From: G963676655 sp963678305
Lineage (GTDB): Bacteria; Verrucomicrobiota; Lentisphaeria; Victivallales; Victivallaceae
DNA length: 64,000 nucleotides
Assembly (NCBI GenBank): GCA_963678305.2
Contig: CAXXVV010000012.1
Coordinates: 591,791 to 655,790, forward strand
Reading direction: 5' to 3'
The notes under the pieces were generated by a model. It saw only the letters and a list, made by a program, of their open reading frames with translations, was not told where the DNA came from and ran no database searches. Numbering within the stretch: position 1 is the first letter of the stretch; the number at the start of each line of letters is the position of its first letter. Position numbers and translations under genes: made by a program. Positions 17,741 through 27,471 of this stretch are shown here, piece by piece.

Positions 17741-20700
17741 TAACACTTACGCATTACGTGAACTTCTCGGCCAGTCCTCCGGCGCGACTTTTGAGGCAGT
17801 TACTATCAATGTGGCTTCTTCAGACGTTATCCGTTCCTGGAGTCATGGTGAGATCAAGAATCCTGAAACGATAAATTACCGCAGCTTTAAGCCTGAAAAG
17901 GGCGGATTGTTTTGTGAGCGCATCTTCGGTCCTTCCAAGGACTGGGAATGTAATTGCGGCAAATATAAACGCGTCAAGCATAAAGGCGTAGTTTGTGACC
18001 GCTGTGGAGTTGAAGTAACTCAGTCTAAAGTGCGTCGTGAGCGCATGGGGCATATTGAACTTGCAGTGCCGGTTTCTCATATCTGGTTCTTCAAGTGTAT
18101 GCCCAGCCGGATCGGCCTGATGCTTGATGTTACCGCCCGTGCGCTTGAGCGCATCATTTATTATGAAGACTGGGTCGTTACCGATCCGGGCGATACGCCG
18201 CTGAAGCTTGGACAGTCGCTGTCTGAAGAAGACTACCGGGTTGCCCGTGAAGACTATGAAGATTCTTTTGAGGCCCAGATGGGCGCAACCGCAATTCGGA
18301 CTCTGCTCGAGAAAATCGACTTAGAACCGGTGCGGGTTGAACTTGAAGGAAGCCTGGAAAATACCCGTAATAAAGCGGTTCGCAAAAAATTGTCGAAACG
18401 CCTGCGTCTGGTTGAAGGTTTCATTCGCAGCAATTCCCGTCCCGAATGGATGGTAATGGAAGCGTTGCCGGTGATTCCGCCTGATCTGCGTCCTTTGGTG
18501 CCGTTGGAAGGCGGCCGCTTTGCGACATCTGACTTGAATGATTTGTACCGTCGGGTAATCAACCGCAACAACCGTTTGAAAAACCTGTTGCAGCTGCGTA
18601 CTCCCGATGTTATTATTCGTAACGAAAAAAGGATGCTGCAGGAAGCGGTTGACGCGTTGCTTGACAATGGTCGTCACGGCCGTGCCGTAACCGGCGCCGG
18701 CAATCGTCCGTTGAAATCACTCAGCGACATGCTGAAAGGTAAACAAGGTCGTTTCCGCCAGAACCTGCTGGGTAAACGTGTTGACTATTCCGGTCGTTCC
18801 GTTATCGTTGTCGGTCCGGAACTCAAGATCTGGCAATGCGGTCTGCCGAAGAAAATGGCGCTGGTTCTGTTTGAACCTTTCATTATTCGCCATCTGAAAG
18901 AACGTGACCTGGCTCATACTGTCCGTGGCGCGAAGAAAATGATCGAGCGCGGCGAGCCGATAGTCTGGGATATTCTGGAGGAAGTTACCAAAGGACATCC
19001 GGTTATGCTTAACCGTGCCCCGACGCTTCACCGCTTGAGTATTCAGGCTTTCGACCCGGTCCTGATCGAAGGTTCCGCGATTCGTATCCATCCGTTGGTC
19101 TGTACCGCCTATAATGCCGACTTCGACGGCGACCAGATGGCGGTCCATGTTCCGCTTTCAAATGAAGCGCAGATGGAAACTAAATTGCTGATGCTGGCGA
19201 AAAACAATATTTTCTCTCCGGCTAACGGTAAACCGATTACGTCTCCGACTCAGGATATCACCCTTGGGGTCTATTATTTGACATTTGAGCCGACCCATAA
19301 AGATAAAGCCAGATTGTACCGTGATTCTCATGAAGTACTTTTTGCTTTGCAGGCCGGAGTCATTGATATTCATGATGCGGTTAAAATCGAAAACCCCGAT
19401 TTTGGTAAAGTTCGTGTCAACAGCACCTTTCAGATGAAAGCCGTGGCTGAAAAAGGACAGAAATTCACCATCTGGGGCGATACGGAGTCTAAATATATTA
19501 TCACTACTCCTGGACGACTCATCTTTAATGAGATATGGGATGACAAGCTTGGTTTCTTCAACTCTTTGGCAAAGAAGAAAGAACTTGGTCAGTTGATCAG
19601 TGATTCTTACAAGTTTGCGGGTCACGAGCGTACCATCGTATTGCTTGATGACTTGAAAGACCTTGGTTACAGCTATGCTACTGTTGCCGGTTTCTCCATT
19701 TCCATTTCCGACCTGACCGTTCCGGAAAGCAAAGATTCATTTATTGATAAGGCTCGTGCCAAGATCAATAAGATCATGAAAGAATACAATCAGGGTATCC
19801 TGACTGAGGGCGAACGTCATAACCAGATCGTTGATATCTGGACCCAGACCAGTAACAGTGTTGCGGATGAATTGTTCGCTCGCTTGAAGAGCGATTCTGT
19901 TGTTGGTCAGATCAATCCGGTATATGCGATGCTTGATTCCGGCGCTCGTGGTTCCCGTGACCAGATTCGTCAGCTTGCCGGTATGCGCGGTTTGATGGCA
20001 AAACCGTCTGGCGACATTATCGAACGTCCGATTATCTCTAACTTCCGCGAAGGTTTGAGTGTGTTGGAATACTTCATCAGTACTCACGGTGCCCGTAAAG
20101 GTTTGGCCGATACCGCGTTGAAGACTGCTGACTCCGGTTACATGACCCGTAAGCTGGTTGACGTCTCTCAGGACATTATCTGTCGTGAAGAGTGCTGTAC
20201 TTCCATGAAGGGTATTGAAGTCAGCGCGATAATCGAAGGTGAAGATGAAATTCTGCCATTGAAAGATCGTATTATCGGTCGTTTCAGCGCCCGTGACATA
20301 AAAGACCCCGCCTATGATGATGGTCGTTTGATCATCAAGGAAAAAGAAGAATTTACTCCTGAAATCGCGGATATTCTCAAAGAACGCGGTATCAGTAAGG
20401 TATTGATTCGTTCTGTCCTTACCTGTGACACTTCACATGGCGTTTGTATCAAATGTTATGGCCGTAACCTGGCGAATGACCGTCTGGCTGAACTTGGTGA
20501 TGCTCTCGGTATCATCGCTGCCCAGTCAATCGGGGAACCCGGTACTCAGCTGACCATGCGTACTTTCCACATTGGCGGTACTGCTTCTTCCCAGTATAAA
20601 CAGCCGGTTATCAGAGCTCGTAACGCTGGTTGCCTGCAACTTGAAAACGTCCGTACTGTAACTAATACTGAAGGCGAAGTTATCGTGGTAAATAAAAACG

Positions 20701-22124
20701 GATTCGTGGTTATTTACGATGAGGCCCGTGCCAAGAAGATTGAAAAACAGGCTCGCGAAAACGCGAAAGCCGAAGCTGAAGCTATCGGCGGCGTCTTCAA
20801 CAGCTCATACGATTACAGGGCAGAAGCCATCAGATTGGCAGAGTCTGACCGTTATGAGATTGAAGTTGGAGCTATTCTCCGCAAACAAGACGGCGACAAA
20901 TTGCGTCAGGGTGAAGAAATCGTTCGTTGGAATCCTCACCACGTTCCGATCATTGTTGAAGAAGAAGGTTATGCCGAATTCCACGACCTGGTCGAAGGCG
21001 TTACTGTCAGCCGGACCAAGCGTGGTTCGACTGAGGAAGTCAGCGTTATGGAACACCGCGAAGACTTGCACCCGTTGATCGCGATCAAGGCAAGTCTGAA
21101 AAAGGACAGCGAAGTTTTGGCTACTTATCCGTTGCCGGCCGGAGCTTATCTCAGGGTTGAAAACCGTGAAAAGGTTACTCCCGGGGTGAACCTGGCGTCG
21201 GTTCCGCGTCAGCAGGCGAAGAACAAAGACATCACCGGTGGTCTGCCGCGTGTTGCTGAACTCTTCGAAGCACGCCAGCCGAAAGAAGTCGCTGAAATCG
21301 CCCGTATCGACGGTATGGTTGAAATCGGCAGCCTGAAAAAAGGTAACCGGCGTCAGATTCTGATTCGTGATCCGGAAACCGGACAGGTTGAAGAGCACAA
21401 CAATATCCCTGCCACCAAACACCTGGCTGTTGGCCGTGGCGACAGGGTTCGCAAAGGTCAGAAGCTGACTGAAGGTTCGATTGTACCGCACGCTCTGCTT
21501 GAAGTTTGCGGCCCTGAAGAACTCCAGCGCTATCTGGTTAATGAGATTCAGTTGGTTTACCGCGCACAGGGCGTGGAAATTAACGATAAACATATTGAAG
21601 TAATTATTCGCCAGATGATGCAGAAGATCAAGATCACTGATCAGGGTAACACTCGTTACCTGACCGGAGAGCAGATTGATCGTCTTGAATTCATGCAGGA
21701 AAATGACCGGGTCGTTGCTAATGGCGGTCGTCCCGCGGTCGGTGAACCGGTGCTGCTTGGTATTACCAAGGCTTCTCTGGAAACCGAGAGCTTTATTTCC
21801 GCCGCGTCGTTCCAGGATACCACTCGTATTCTGACTGATGCCGCGACTCTCGGCAAAACCGATTATCTGCGCGGATTCAAAGAGAACGTTATTACCGGAC
21901 ATCTGATTCCCGCCGGTACCGGAACCATTGATATGCAGAGCATCCAGCTCCATAAACTGGGTCAGGATATCATTGAGGACGTTATCGAGCATATTCCGGA
22001 TGAAGAAGATGATGAAATGGATGAAGATTACATCATGGAACAGGCTTCCATGACGGTTTCTCCTGATGATGATTCTGATTTGTCTCCGGCTATGGAATAT
22101 GATCCGGATGATGACGATTATTAA
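17733..22124 (+). CDS. rpoC: DNA-directed RNA polymerase subunit beta'
   Basis: A subunit of about 1463 residues. The zinc ribbon CNCGKYKRVKHKGVVCDRCG, the catalytic NADFDGDQMAVH with three magnesium-binding aspartates, and the second zinc site (CREECC..., CDTSHGVCIKCYGRN) are all present. The C-terminus is strongly acidic (DDDSDLSPAMEYDPDDDDY). The long frame opens at ATG 17718, but that ATG overlaps the TGGAGG ribosome site; I place the start at TTG 17733, 8 bases after GGAGG, giving LIDNTYALREL as the mature N-terminal stretch. It overlaps the rpoB stop. A strong terminator follows 16 bases after the stop. Confidence 0.97.
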   Translation: MIDNTYALRELLGQSSGATFEAVTINVASSDVIRSWSHGEIKNPETINYRSFKPEKGGLFCERIFGPSKDWECNCGKYKRVKHKGVVCDRCGVEVTQSKVRRERMGHIELAVPVSHIWFFKCMPSRIGLMLDVTARALERIIYYEDWVVTDPGDTPLKLGQSLSEEDYRVAREDYEDSFEAQMGATAIRTLLEKIDLEPVRVELEGSLENTRNKAVRKKLSKRLRLVEGFIRSNSRPEWMVMEALPVIPPDLRPLVPLEGGRFATSDLNDLYRRVINRNNRLKNLLQLRTPDVIIRNEKRMLQEAVDALLDNGRHGRAVTGAGNRPLKSLSDMLKGKQGRFRQNLLGKRVDYSGRSVIVVGPELKIWQCGLPKKMALVLFEPFIIRHLKERDLAHTVRGAKKMIERGEPIVWDILEEVTKGHPVMLNRAPTLHRLSIQAFDPVLIEGSAIRIHPLVCTAYNADFDGDQMAVHVPLSNEAQMETKLLMLAKNNIFSPANGKPITSPTQDITLGVYYLTFEPTHKDKARLYRDSHEVLFALQAGVIDIHDAVKIENPDFGKVRVNSTFQMKAVAEKGQKFTIWGDTESKYIITTPGRLIFNEIWDDKLGFFNSLAKKKELGQLISDSYKFAGHERTIVLLDDLKDLGYSYATVAGFSISISDLTVPESKDSFIDKARAKINKIMKEYNQGILTEGERHNQIVDIWTQTSNSVADELFARLKSDSVVGQINPVYAMLDSGARGSRDQIRQLAGMRGLMAKPSGDIIERPIISNFREGLSVLEYFISTHGARKGLADTALKTADSGYMTRKLVDVSQDIICREECCTSMKGIEVSAIIEGEDEILPLKDRIIGRFSARDIKDPAYDDGRLIIKEKEEFTPEIADILKERGISKVLIRSVLTCDTSHGVCIKCYGRNLANDRLAELGDALGIIAAQSIGEPGTQLTMRTFHIGGTASSQYKQPVIRARNAGCLQLENVRTVTNTEGEVIVVNKNGFVVIYDEARAKKIEKQARENAKAEAEAIGGVFNSSYDYRAEAIRLAESDRYEIEVGAILRKQDGDKLRQGEEIVRWNPHHVPIIVEEEGYAEFHDLVEGVTVSRTKRGSTEEVSVMEHREDLHPLIAIKASLKKDSEVLATYPLPAGAYLRVENREKVTPGVNLASVPRQQAKNKDITGGLPRVAELFEARQPKEVAEIARIDGMVEIGSLKKGNRRQILIRDPETGQVEEHNNIPATKHLAVGRGDRVRKGQKLTEGSIVPHALLEVCGPEELQRYLVNEIQLVYRAQGVEINDKHIEVIIRQMMQKIKITDQGNTRYLTGEQIDRLEFMQENDRVVANGGRPAVGEPVLLGITKASLETESFISAASFQDTTRILTDAATLGKTDYLRGFKENVITGHLIPAGTGTIDMQSIQLHKLGQDIIEDVIEHIPDEEDDEMDEDYIMEQASMTVSPDDDSDLSPAMEYDPDDDDY

Positions 22125-22140
22125 TAATGTCGTTTAATTC

Positions 22141-22179
22141 AAATACCCTTCACCCGAAAAGGTGAAGGGTATTTTTTTT
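22141..22179 (+). terminator. Rho-independent terminator of the rpoBC operon
   Basis: ATACCCTTCACC and GGTGAAGGGTAT form a perfect 12-bp stem with loop CGAAAA, followed by seven or more T. It ends the tuf-to-rpoC gene run and separates it from the oppositely directed carbohydrate island. Confidence 0.95.
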
Positions 22180-22267
22180 ATTATAACACTTTATGCGGGC
22201 TGTGGATGATGAAAGCAGACGGGGAACTTGAAATATTAACTTTTTATTGCTCCATATCGACGTCGTT

Positions 22268-25200
22268 TCAGCTGTTTACAGCCCCAAAATTAAAGACCTT
22301 TCCGCTTGAAGTATGAATTTCTGAGGAAAAATTGTTATAAAACAACTCTTCCAATTTTCGGCATTCACAACTTTGGCCTCTGCCGGTATTATGCAGGAAA
22401 GTGACATAGTCAGTTATTTTGGGACATAACTTCTCTGCTTCAATATATCTTCCTAACTTTTTTATGCATTTTATGCGATAAACCGCATTTGTCCAATATT
22501 GTAAATCAATTTTTTCCCAGTCAGCTTCCCAAAGGACATTTTTTAATGGGAAAAAATCTATATCGAAAAATCTCCCTTTTTCCGCTCCATGCCTGAAACA
22601 ATCCGTTGCGGCTTCGGGTTTTCCTGCTCGCTCAAAGGCAATTCCCGCTTTAAAAAACCATTCCGCCTCTTTATTTCCAGACGGTTTACCAATACCTATA
22701 TTTTCGGGGTAAGTGGCCGCATCTAAAAACTTACTGGCCGCTCCTTCGAAATTTCCGGAATCAAGAGCGCTGTCAGCCAATACGGAACACGTTTGTTCGT
22801 AAAGCCGGCGTGAAAGCATTTTTCCTTCGCACAGACAAAAATTTCCGTTTATTAAAAGTTTCCACGCTTGTTCCGCATTGCCATTGGCCAGATTGGCTTT
22901 TACCAGTGCCAGCTTAACACGACTGTCTTTTTCGATAATTGCGCCATGACCGGAGAATATATCCAAACGCTTATTATGCATTCCGCATTCTTCGAAAAGC
23001 GACTCGGCTTCGATCAGAGTTTTTGCTCCGACATCATCTTTTGAAATTACCTGCTGGTAATAATTAATCGCCAGTTTCTTGTTATCAAGCTTTTTCCATA
23101 AATAAAGTCCACAGTTTCTTAAGGCGTTTGAATGATGTAAACCTTGAACTTTTTCCCATAAATCCATTGCTTCAGATATGCGATCTTTATAAGCAAAGAA
23201 ACAGCCTAAATGATAGAGCACGTTGGAATCACCGGGGTTTTCATGCCGTGCATAGTCCAGTATTCGCTCCGACTCGTTCCTGAAAACAAAATTTGTTTTC
23301 CATGGAGAGGCGCTAGCACCTTCAAGACATATAGCCGCTTTTTCGTGGTTGCCGAGCTGTTTATAAAGCCATGCCCGATAGTATTCACAGATTGGCAGAT
23401 TGTTTTCAATTTTTTCCAGAATATATAACGCATCTGCAAAAATACCCAGTTCCACGTAAGAACAGGCAATTTCAAGTACTATTTGAGGATTATTTTTTAA
23501 TTCAGCGTCACCTTGTTCAAGGAAAAACAGTTCGCCAAGCACTAACGGAGAAAAGCAGAATATTTTTTCCGCATGCCTCAGGATTTTATCGGGATTAGCG
23601 CCGGTTTTACGTAAACACAACGCATATAGAGCTAGATGTTGTGCGTGAACCCCATTGCTTACTGTTTCAAACAATATATTATGCGCACGCTGAAAATCCT
23701 GATTCAATACCGCACATTTTGCAAGCTCTAAAATTGCATCAGGTCTGAATGCCGTATCAGCGGCTTTGGAAAACGCCTTCTCTGCCGCAACGTAATCATT
23801 CTGGTTCCGTTTGATTCGACCGTAATAGAGCAGGGCTTCAGGGTTGTTCCTGTCGATTTTCAGTATGTCTTCCAGAACAGAAAGCGCAAGCGCATTTTTA
23901 CCACATTCAAGTGCGAGTCTGGCCTGTGCTGTTTTGCACTGGATATCTGATTCCGGAGCCGATGCGTATATTTCCGCCGCCCGGTCACGGTATCCCTGTT
24001 CCTCTAAATAATTTCCTTTTAAAAACCTGTTATCTTTAATGGGCATGGAAGTCTTGCTGGCCACATCATCCGGTCGCATTCCATATTCGGCAAGGATCTG
24101 CCCGGCATGATTGACGAATTTAATCCGTCGGCCCGCCGGTAATTCAAAATATATTTTATGCCCGGCTTGTAATGACATTTTCTCCGTTGCGACAATATCA
24201 TTGCCATCAACCGCGGAGACGGTAAAGTCTGCAAGCGATTCATTAGGGTATAATAAAATTTTAGCGGTATGGTCAATAATTTCAACATTTGCGGCGAACT
24301 CTTTGGATGCCACATTGAAGCCCCCGGTTTCGGCAACTGGAAACCAATAGTCTTTCTGCACGTACATTTTGCCCGGGTTCAGCATCCGGTAATCTGATTG
24401 GAGCGAAAATGGTCCTGTTTGCAATTCGCAATAATCCTTTGAGTCATCAGACAGCAAATCAATGAATATTTTACCATCACGGGCATTTCCAAACATCCAT
24501 AACTTGCGTCCTCTGACTAAAGAATGATCGGCTACATGAACAAGGCCGTAATCTAAATTATGATGATAAATCCCATAAAAATCCTCAAGCATATTTTCCG
24601 CAAAAATGGGGAAATGCTGATTTATATTTTTAAACATACTGATATCGGTGTCATCGTGGACCGGATAGTCCAGATATCCCAGACGTGAGGCATCCATCGG
24701 CGGATGCGTATACAGGCGCCGGGTCGAGGGCGGATATATAAATTGCGTTTCCTTATAAAGTGGGCATGCGGCATTGATCCAGTAATAATATCGTTGAGGA
24801 AAATCGGTAACATTGTAAAGTTTGGATTCCATCTCAATCCTCGCGGAATCAGGTGTAAGTCTGATTTCAACGCACCAGGCCATACGACACGTATTTTCAA
24901 TGTCCCCGACAATTACCGAGGCTGAACCGTCATCATAAGTTTGAGTTTTGCAAAGCACTCTCTCAAGGGTCGTTGTGGTATGGCTGTTAGGGAAGTTAAA
25001 CTCAACACCGACCGCGGGCCACGCGCCGCGCAATGCAAACAAGCCCGGTTTTATTACCGGATTAGCGTAAAAAATCTCTGCATCATTTATTTTATCATAA
25101 GATGAATACAATCTTCCATTGAGTTCCGGCAGGAATGTCAGTTTGAGAAATTTATTTTCAAGGATTACCGCTTCATATTGTTGATCTTCTTTTTCATGCG

Positions 25201-25342
25201 ATAGCTTTTCCCGGGTTGTGTACGGGTAAATCGGATCACAACGCGGAGTAAATTCCCGGATTAACGCCGGTTCGGAATCTTCAGCGCCGATTTTATAGGT
25301 TGGGATGATAATTGAACTTGTGTATACTGTTACTTGCTGCAT
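22268..25342 (-). CDS. DUF5107-type domain protein with tetratricopeptide repeats
   Basis: A 1024-residue protein without signal peptide. The first 400 residues look like the DUF5107 domain, a beta-sandwich related to sugar mutarotases: ENKFLKLTFLPELNGRLYSSYDK, WPAVGVEFNFPNSHTT, YYYWINAACPLY, then GLVHVADHSLVRGRKLWMFGNA. From about residue 440 to the end the protein is a series of TPR helices (for example NPEALLYYGRIKRNQNDYVAAEKAFSKAADTA). Such fusions are common in sugar-degradation loci and are thought to act on carbohydrates, though the reaction is unknown. It starts 8 bases after the gene at 25350-27317 and is surely co-transcribed with it. Confidence 0.75.
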   Translation of the reverse strand: MQQVTVYTSSIIIPTYKIGAEDSEPALIREFTPRCDPIYPYTTREKLSHEKEDQQYEAVILENKFLKLTFLPELNGRLYSSYDKINDAEIFYANPVIKPGLFALRGAWPAVGVEFNFPNSHTTTTLERVLCKTQTYDDGSASVIVGDIENTCRMAWCVEIRLTPDSARIEMESKLYNVTDFPQRYYYWINAACPLYKETQFIYPPSTRRLYTHPPMDASRLGYLDYPVHDDTDISMFKNINQHFPIFAENMLEDFYGIYHHNLDYGLVHVADHSLVRGRKLWMFGNARDGKIFIDLLSDDSKDYCELQTGPFSLQSDYRMLNPGKMYVQKDYWFPVAETGGFNVASKEFAANVEIIDHTAKILLYPNESLADFTVSAVDGNDIVATEKMSLQAGHKIYFELPAGRRIKFVNHAGQILAEYGMRPDDVASKTSMPIKDNRFLKGNYLEEQGYRDRAAEIYASAPESDIQCKTAQARLALECGKNALALSVLEDILKIDRNNPEALLYYGRIKRNQNDYVAAEKAFSKAADTAFRPDAILELAKCAVLNQDFQRAHNILFETVSNGVHAQHLALYALCLRKTGANPDKILRHAEKIFCFSPLVLGELFFLEQGDAELKNNPQIVLEIACSYVELGIFADALYILEKIENNLPICEYYRAWLYKQLGNHEKAAICLEGASASPWKTNFVFRNESERILDYARHENPGDSNVLYHLGCFFAYKDRISEAMDLWEKVQGLHHSNALRNCGLYLWKKLDNKKLAINYYQQVISKDDVGAKTLIEAESLFEECGMHNKRLDIFSGHGAIIEKDSRVKLALVKANLANGNAEQAWKLLINGNFCLCEGKMLSRRLYEQTCSVLADSALDSGNFEGAASKFLDAATYPENIGIGKPSGNKEAEWFFKAGIAFERAGKPEAATDCFRHGAEKGRFFDIDFFPLKNVLWEADWEKIDLQYWTNAVYRIKCIKKLGRYIEAEKLCPKITDYVTFLHNTGRGQSCECRKLEELFYNNFSSEIHTSSGKVFNFGAVNS

Positions 25343-25349
25343 GGAAATT

Positions 25350-27317
25350 TTACTCGCATTTGATAATAATTACTGACATGACCGAATGTTCGGCAACCTT
25401 GATTTGAATTCTATTGCCGGTTTGTTTATATTCGACCGCAATAGTATTTTTACTATGACAGGAATATTGGCGTATCCGGGAAACCGGTTTTAATTTTTGC
25501 AGATCGACTTGAATTTCAATATTTTTTTCAAGGCTGCTGTCCGGGGTGACTAAACTGTTGAATTTACTCACAAGAGAAACCAAAATAACATTCCTGTCAT
25601 TTGGTGAATAAAAAATGTTTCCCTCATAGTGTTCAGGCAGCTTCAACGGAGCAGGTGTAAACACCCATTTCCGTCCGAACAGTTTCTCCACGAGCGGGAT
25701 GCATTTGTCAAAAATAATTTTTACCTCGTTGTTGACCGGGTCGGGAGACGGCAAGGTTGACGAAGCGCCTATGGAATATGACGCTCCGTTCAACAAACAG
25801 TGTCTGAACATCGTTTCCACCTGTTCCGGAGTTTTGGGATAAGTATGTACCAGCAATGGTTTGGCAAGACACAGATATTTATAAGTATTGGATATTTCGC
25901 TTACTCCCTCTGCCATTATGCCGTCAATATTTTTTTGAACTTCAATGTTGAACGGCCCGTTCCCCCAGATGACCTTGCCCTGCTGGTGCAAAATCCCGGA
26001 CAATTTATTCAAATTTTTTTCATAAGAATGTCCAAACATTGCCGCCGGTTGATTGTTGTGAGCCGTAACCCCGTCCTTATGAGCCGTATCCAGGGTCTGA
26101 TAACACATCTGGTCTAAAAATACCCCGTCAATATGCGGATAATCGTCAATGAATTTATCTATTTGAGCTTCAATATGGCGTCCGAAAGAAGTATTCTCCG
26201 AGGCGTTCGTGAAACAGCATTCTTTCCAGACCGGAATGATTTTCTCACTCGTGTCGCGGGCAATCGAGTCTGGAAATTTCTTTTTCGCGTATGGGATAAA
26301 CGCATCACCGCTGCATTGGAAATACAGCAGCCCTTTGATCTTATTTTCATGCAAATCCCGAATGTGCTGATTAATTTTTTTTCTGGACAGCTTTTCTTTC
26401 GGTGAAGCCAGTTCGGGATAATCATGAGTTATGACACTTTCCCATTCATCTTCATCCGGAGCATAATTGCCGTAATAAGGAAAATGATTATGTATTTCCG
26501 CCCATTTAATATTATAATCCTCAACCGTTTTAAGATACCTTGTTTCCGTATAAGGATTGGTTATCATAAAGCCTCCGTCCAGTTCATGTACTTTCGGATT
26601 CGGAGGATCAAAATATTCCGGATATTTTTCATATAGCCAACCCAGACCGGGGCGCCAACAGCCTTCGTGAGGGTGGATCAGCATTTCAGCGGTGGCTGGA
26701 GAGCTGTCGCCGAGATACAGACAAGAGTTTTCCATCTCCAAGCCGTCCGAGTGATAATCTTTGAAATGGAATGCCATGCGAGCAGATTTCAAATCAAACG
26801 GTTTTGACAAGGTAAAGCCGGTATTGCTGTTCTCATCATATACAGATACCGCGGGGATTACGGTTCCGTAGCAGGCATCGCCGTAAAACAAGTGCAGGCC
26901 GCCCAGCTTATCAAGGCTGCATGGGAATTTTTCATTGGCACTCCAGACCTGTAATTTATACGGTGGATAGGGATAGGGAAAGAGTTGCTTGATCTGCACG
27001 GAGCGTTCAGCACAACCGTCATCCAGCACTACCTCGACTTTCCATGACAAACAGTCGTCTTGTACAGTCCATATTTCTCTGGCGACGAATTTGCATCCAT
27101 CCCATTTATGTTCAAATGCCATTGTTGAATCACAATGTTCAAGCAAGACGGTTTTCGCGTTGGCGGCAATGAATATCCGTCCGTCAAGATCATCGACGAT
27201 AGTCAAGCCGCCCTGATAGCCGTTCCAGCGTTGATGGCGACAATAAATTTCGTCGATATTACCCTCATTCCCCAGTGTAACAGAAAACGCATTTTTACTT
27301 TTTATGTCAAGTTGCAT
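25350..27317 (-). CDS. TIM-barrel glycoside hydrolase-like protein
   Basis: A 655-residue cytosolic protein. The N-terminal 230 residues form a beta-sandwich (WNGYQGGLTIVDDLDGRIFIA; TIVPAVSVYDENSNTGFTLSKPFD-like strand). The middle is a (beta/alpha)8 barrel with HIDGVFLDQMCYQ, where the aspartate is the probable catalytic nucleophile, and NIDGIMAEGVSEISN, which may hold the acid. The end is a small beta domain (NVILVSLVSKFNSL). The DG[VA][FY]LDQ motif is shared with the protein at 54819-57005, so the two may be distant relatives, close to the DUF6259 and clan GH-D barrels. Substrate unknown; role in sugar breakdown is inferred from the fold and neighbours. Confidence 0.65.
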   Translation of the reverse strand: MQLDIKSKNAFSVTLGNEGNIDEIYCRHQRWNGYQGGLTIVDDLDGRIFIAANAKTVLLEHCDSTMAFEHKWDGCKFVAREIWTVQDDCLSWKVEVVLDDGCAERSVQIKQLFPYPYPPYKLQVWSANEKFPCSLDKLGGLHLFYGDACYGTVIPAVSVYDENSNTGFTLSKPFDLKSARMAFHFKDYHSDGLEMENSCLYLGDSSPATAEMLIHPHEGCWRPGLGWLYEKYPEYFDPPNPKVHELDGGFMITNPYTETRYLKTVEDYNIKWAEIHNHFPYYGNYAPDEDEWESVITHDYPELASPKEKLSRKKINQHIRDLHENKIKGLLYFQCSGDAFIPYAKKKFPDSIARDTSEKIIPVWKECCFTNASENTSFGRHIEAQIDKFIDDYPHIDGVFLDQMCYQTLDTAHKDGVTAHNNQPAAMFGHSYEKNLNKLSGILHQQGKVIWGNGPFNIEVQKNIDGIMAEGVSEISNTYKYLCLAKPLLVHTYPKTPEQVETMFRHCLLNGASYSIGASSTLPSPDPVNNEVKIIFDKCIPLVEKLFGRKWVFTPAPLKLPEHYEGNIFYSPNDRNVILVSLVSKFNSLVTPDSSLEKNIEIQVDLQKLKPVSRIRQYSCHSKNTIAVEYKQTGNRIQIKVAEHSVMSVIIIKCE

Positions 27318-27471
27318 GTTGTAAACCCGAAATGTTATGTATTATGGTTACTGCAAAATAAAATTACTTATGGTTTCATCGTATTTCAAGAACTTTTTAA
27401 AAATTTGATTGTTATATGTATTTTTCTCAATAAATATATTTTGTACTGCTGATGAAAGTATGCCGTAAAGA

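Noticed and set aside
20805..21992. Open frame of 395 codons on the minus strand inside rpoC
   Set aside because: Antisense to well conserved rpoC sequence, with no recognisable domain or ribosome site.
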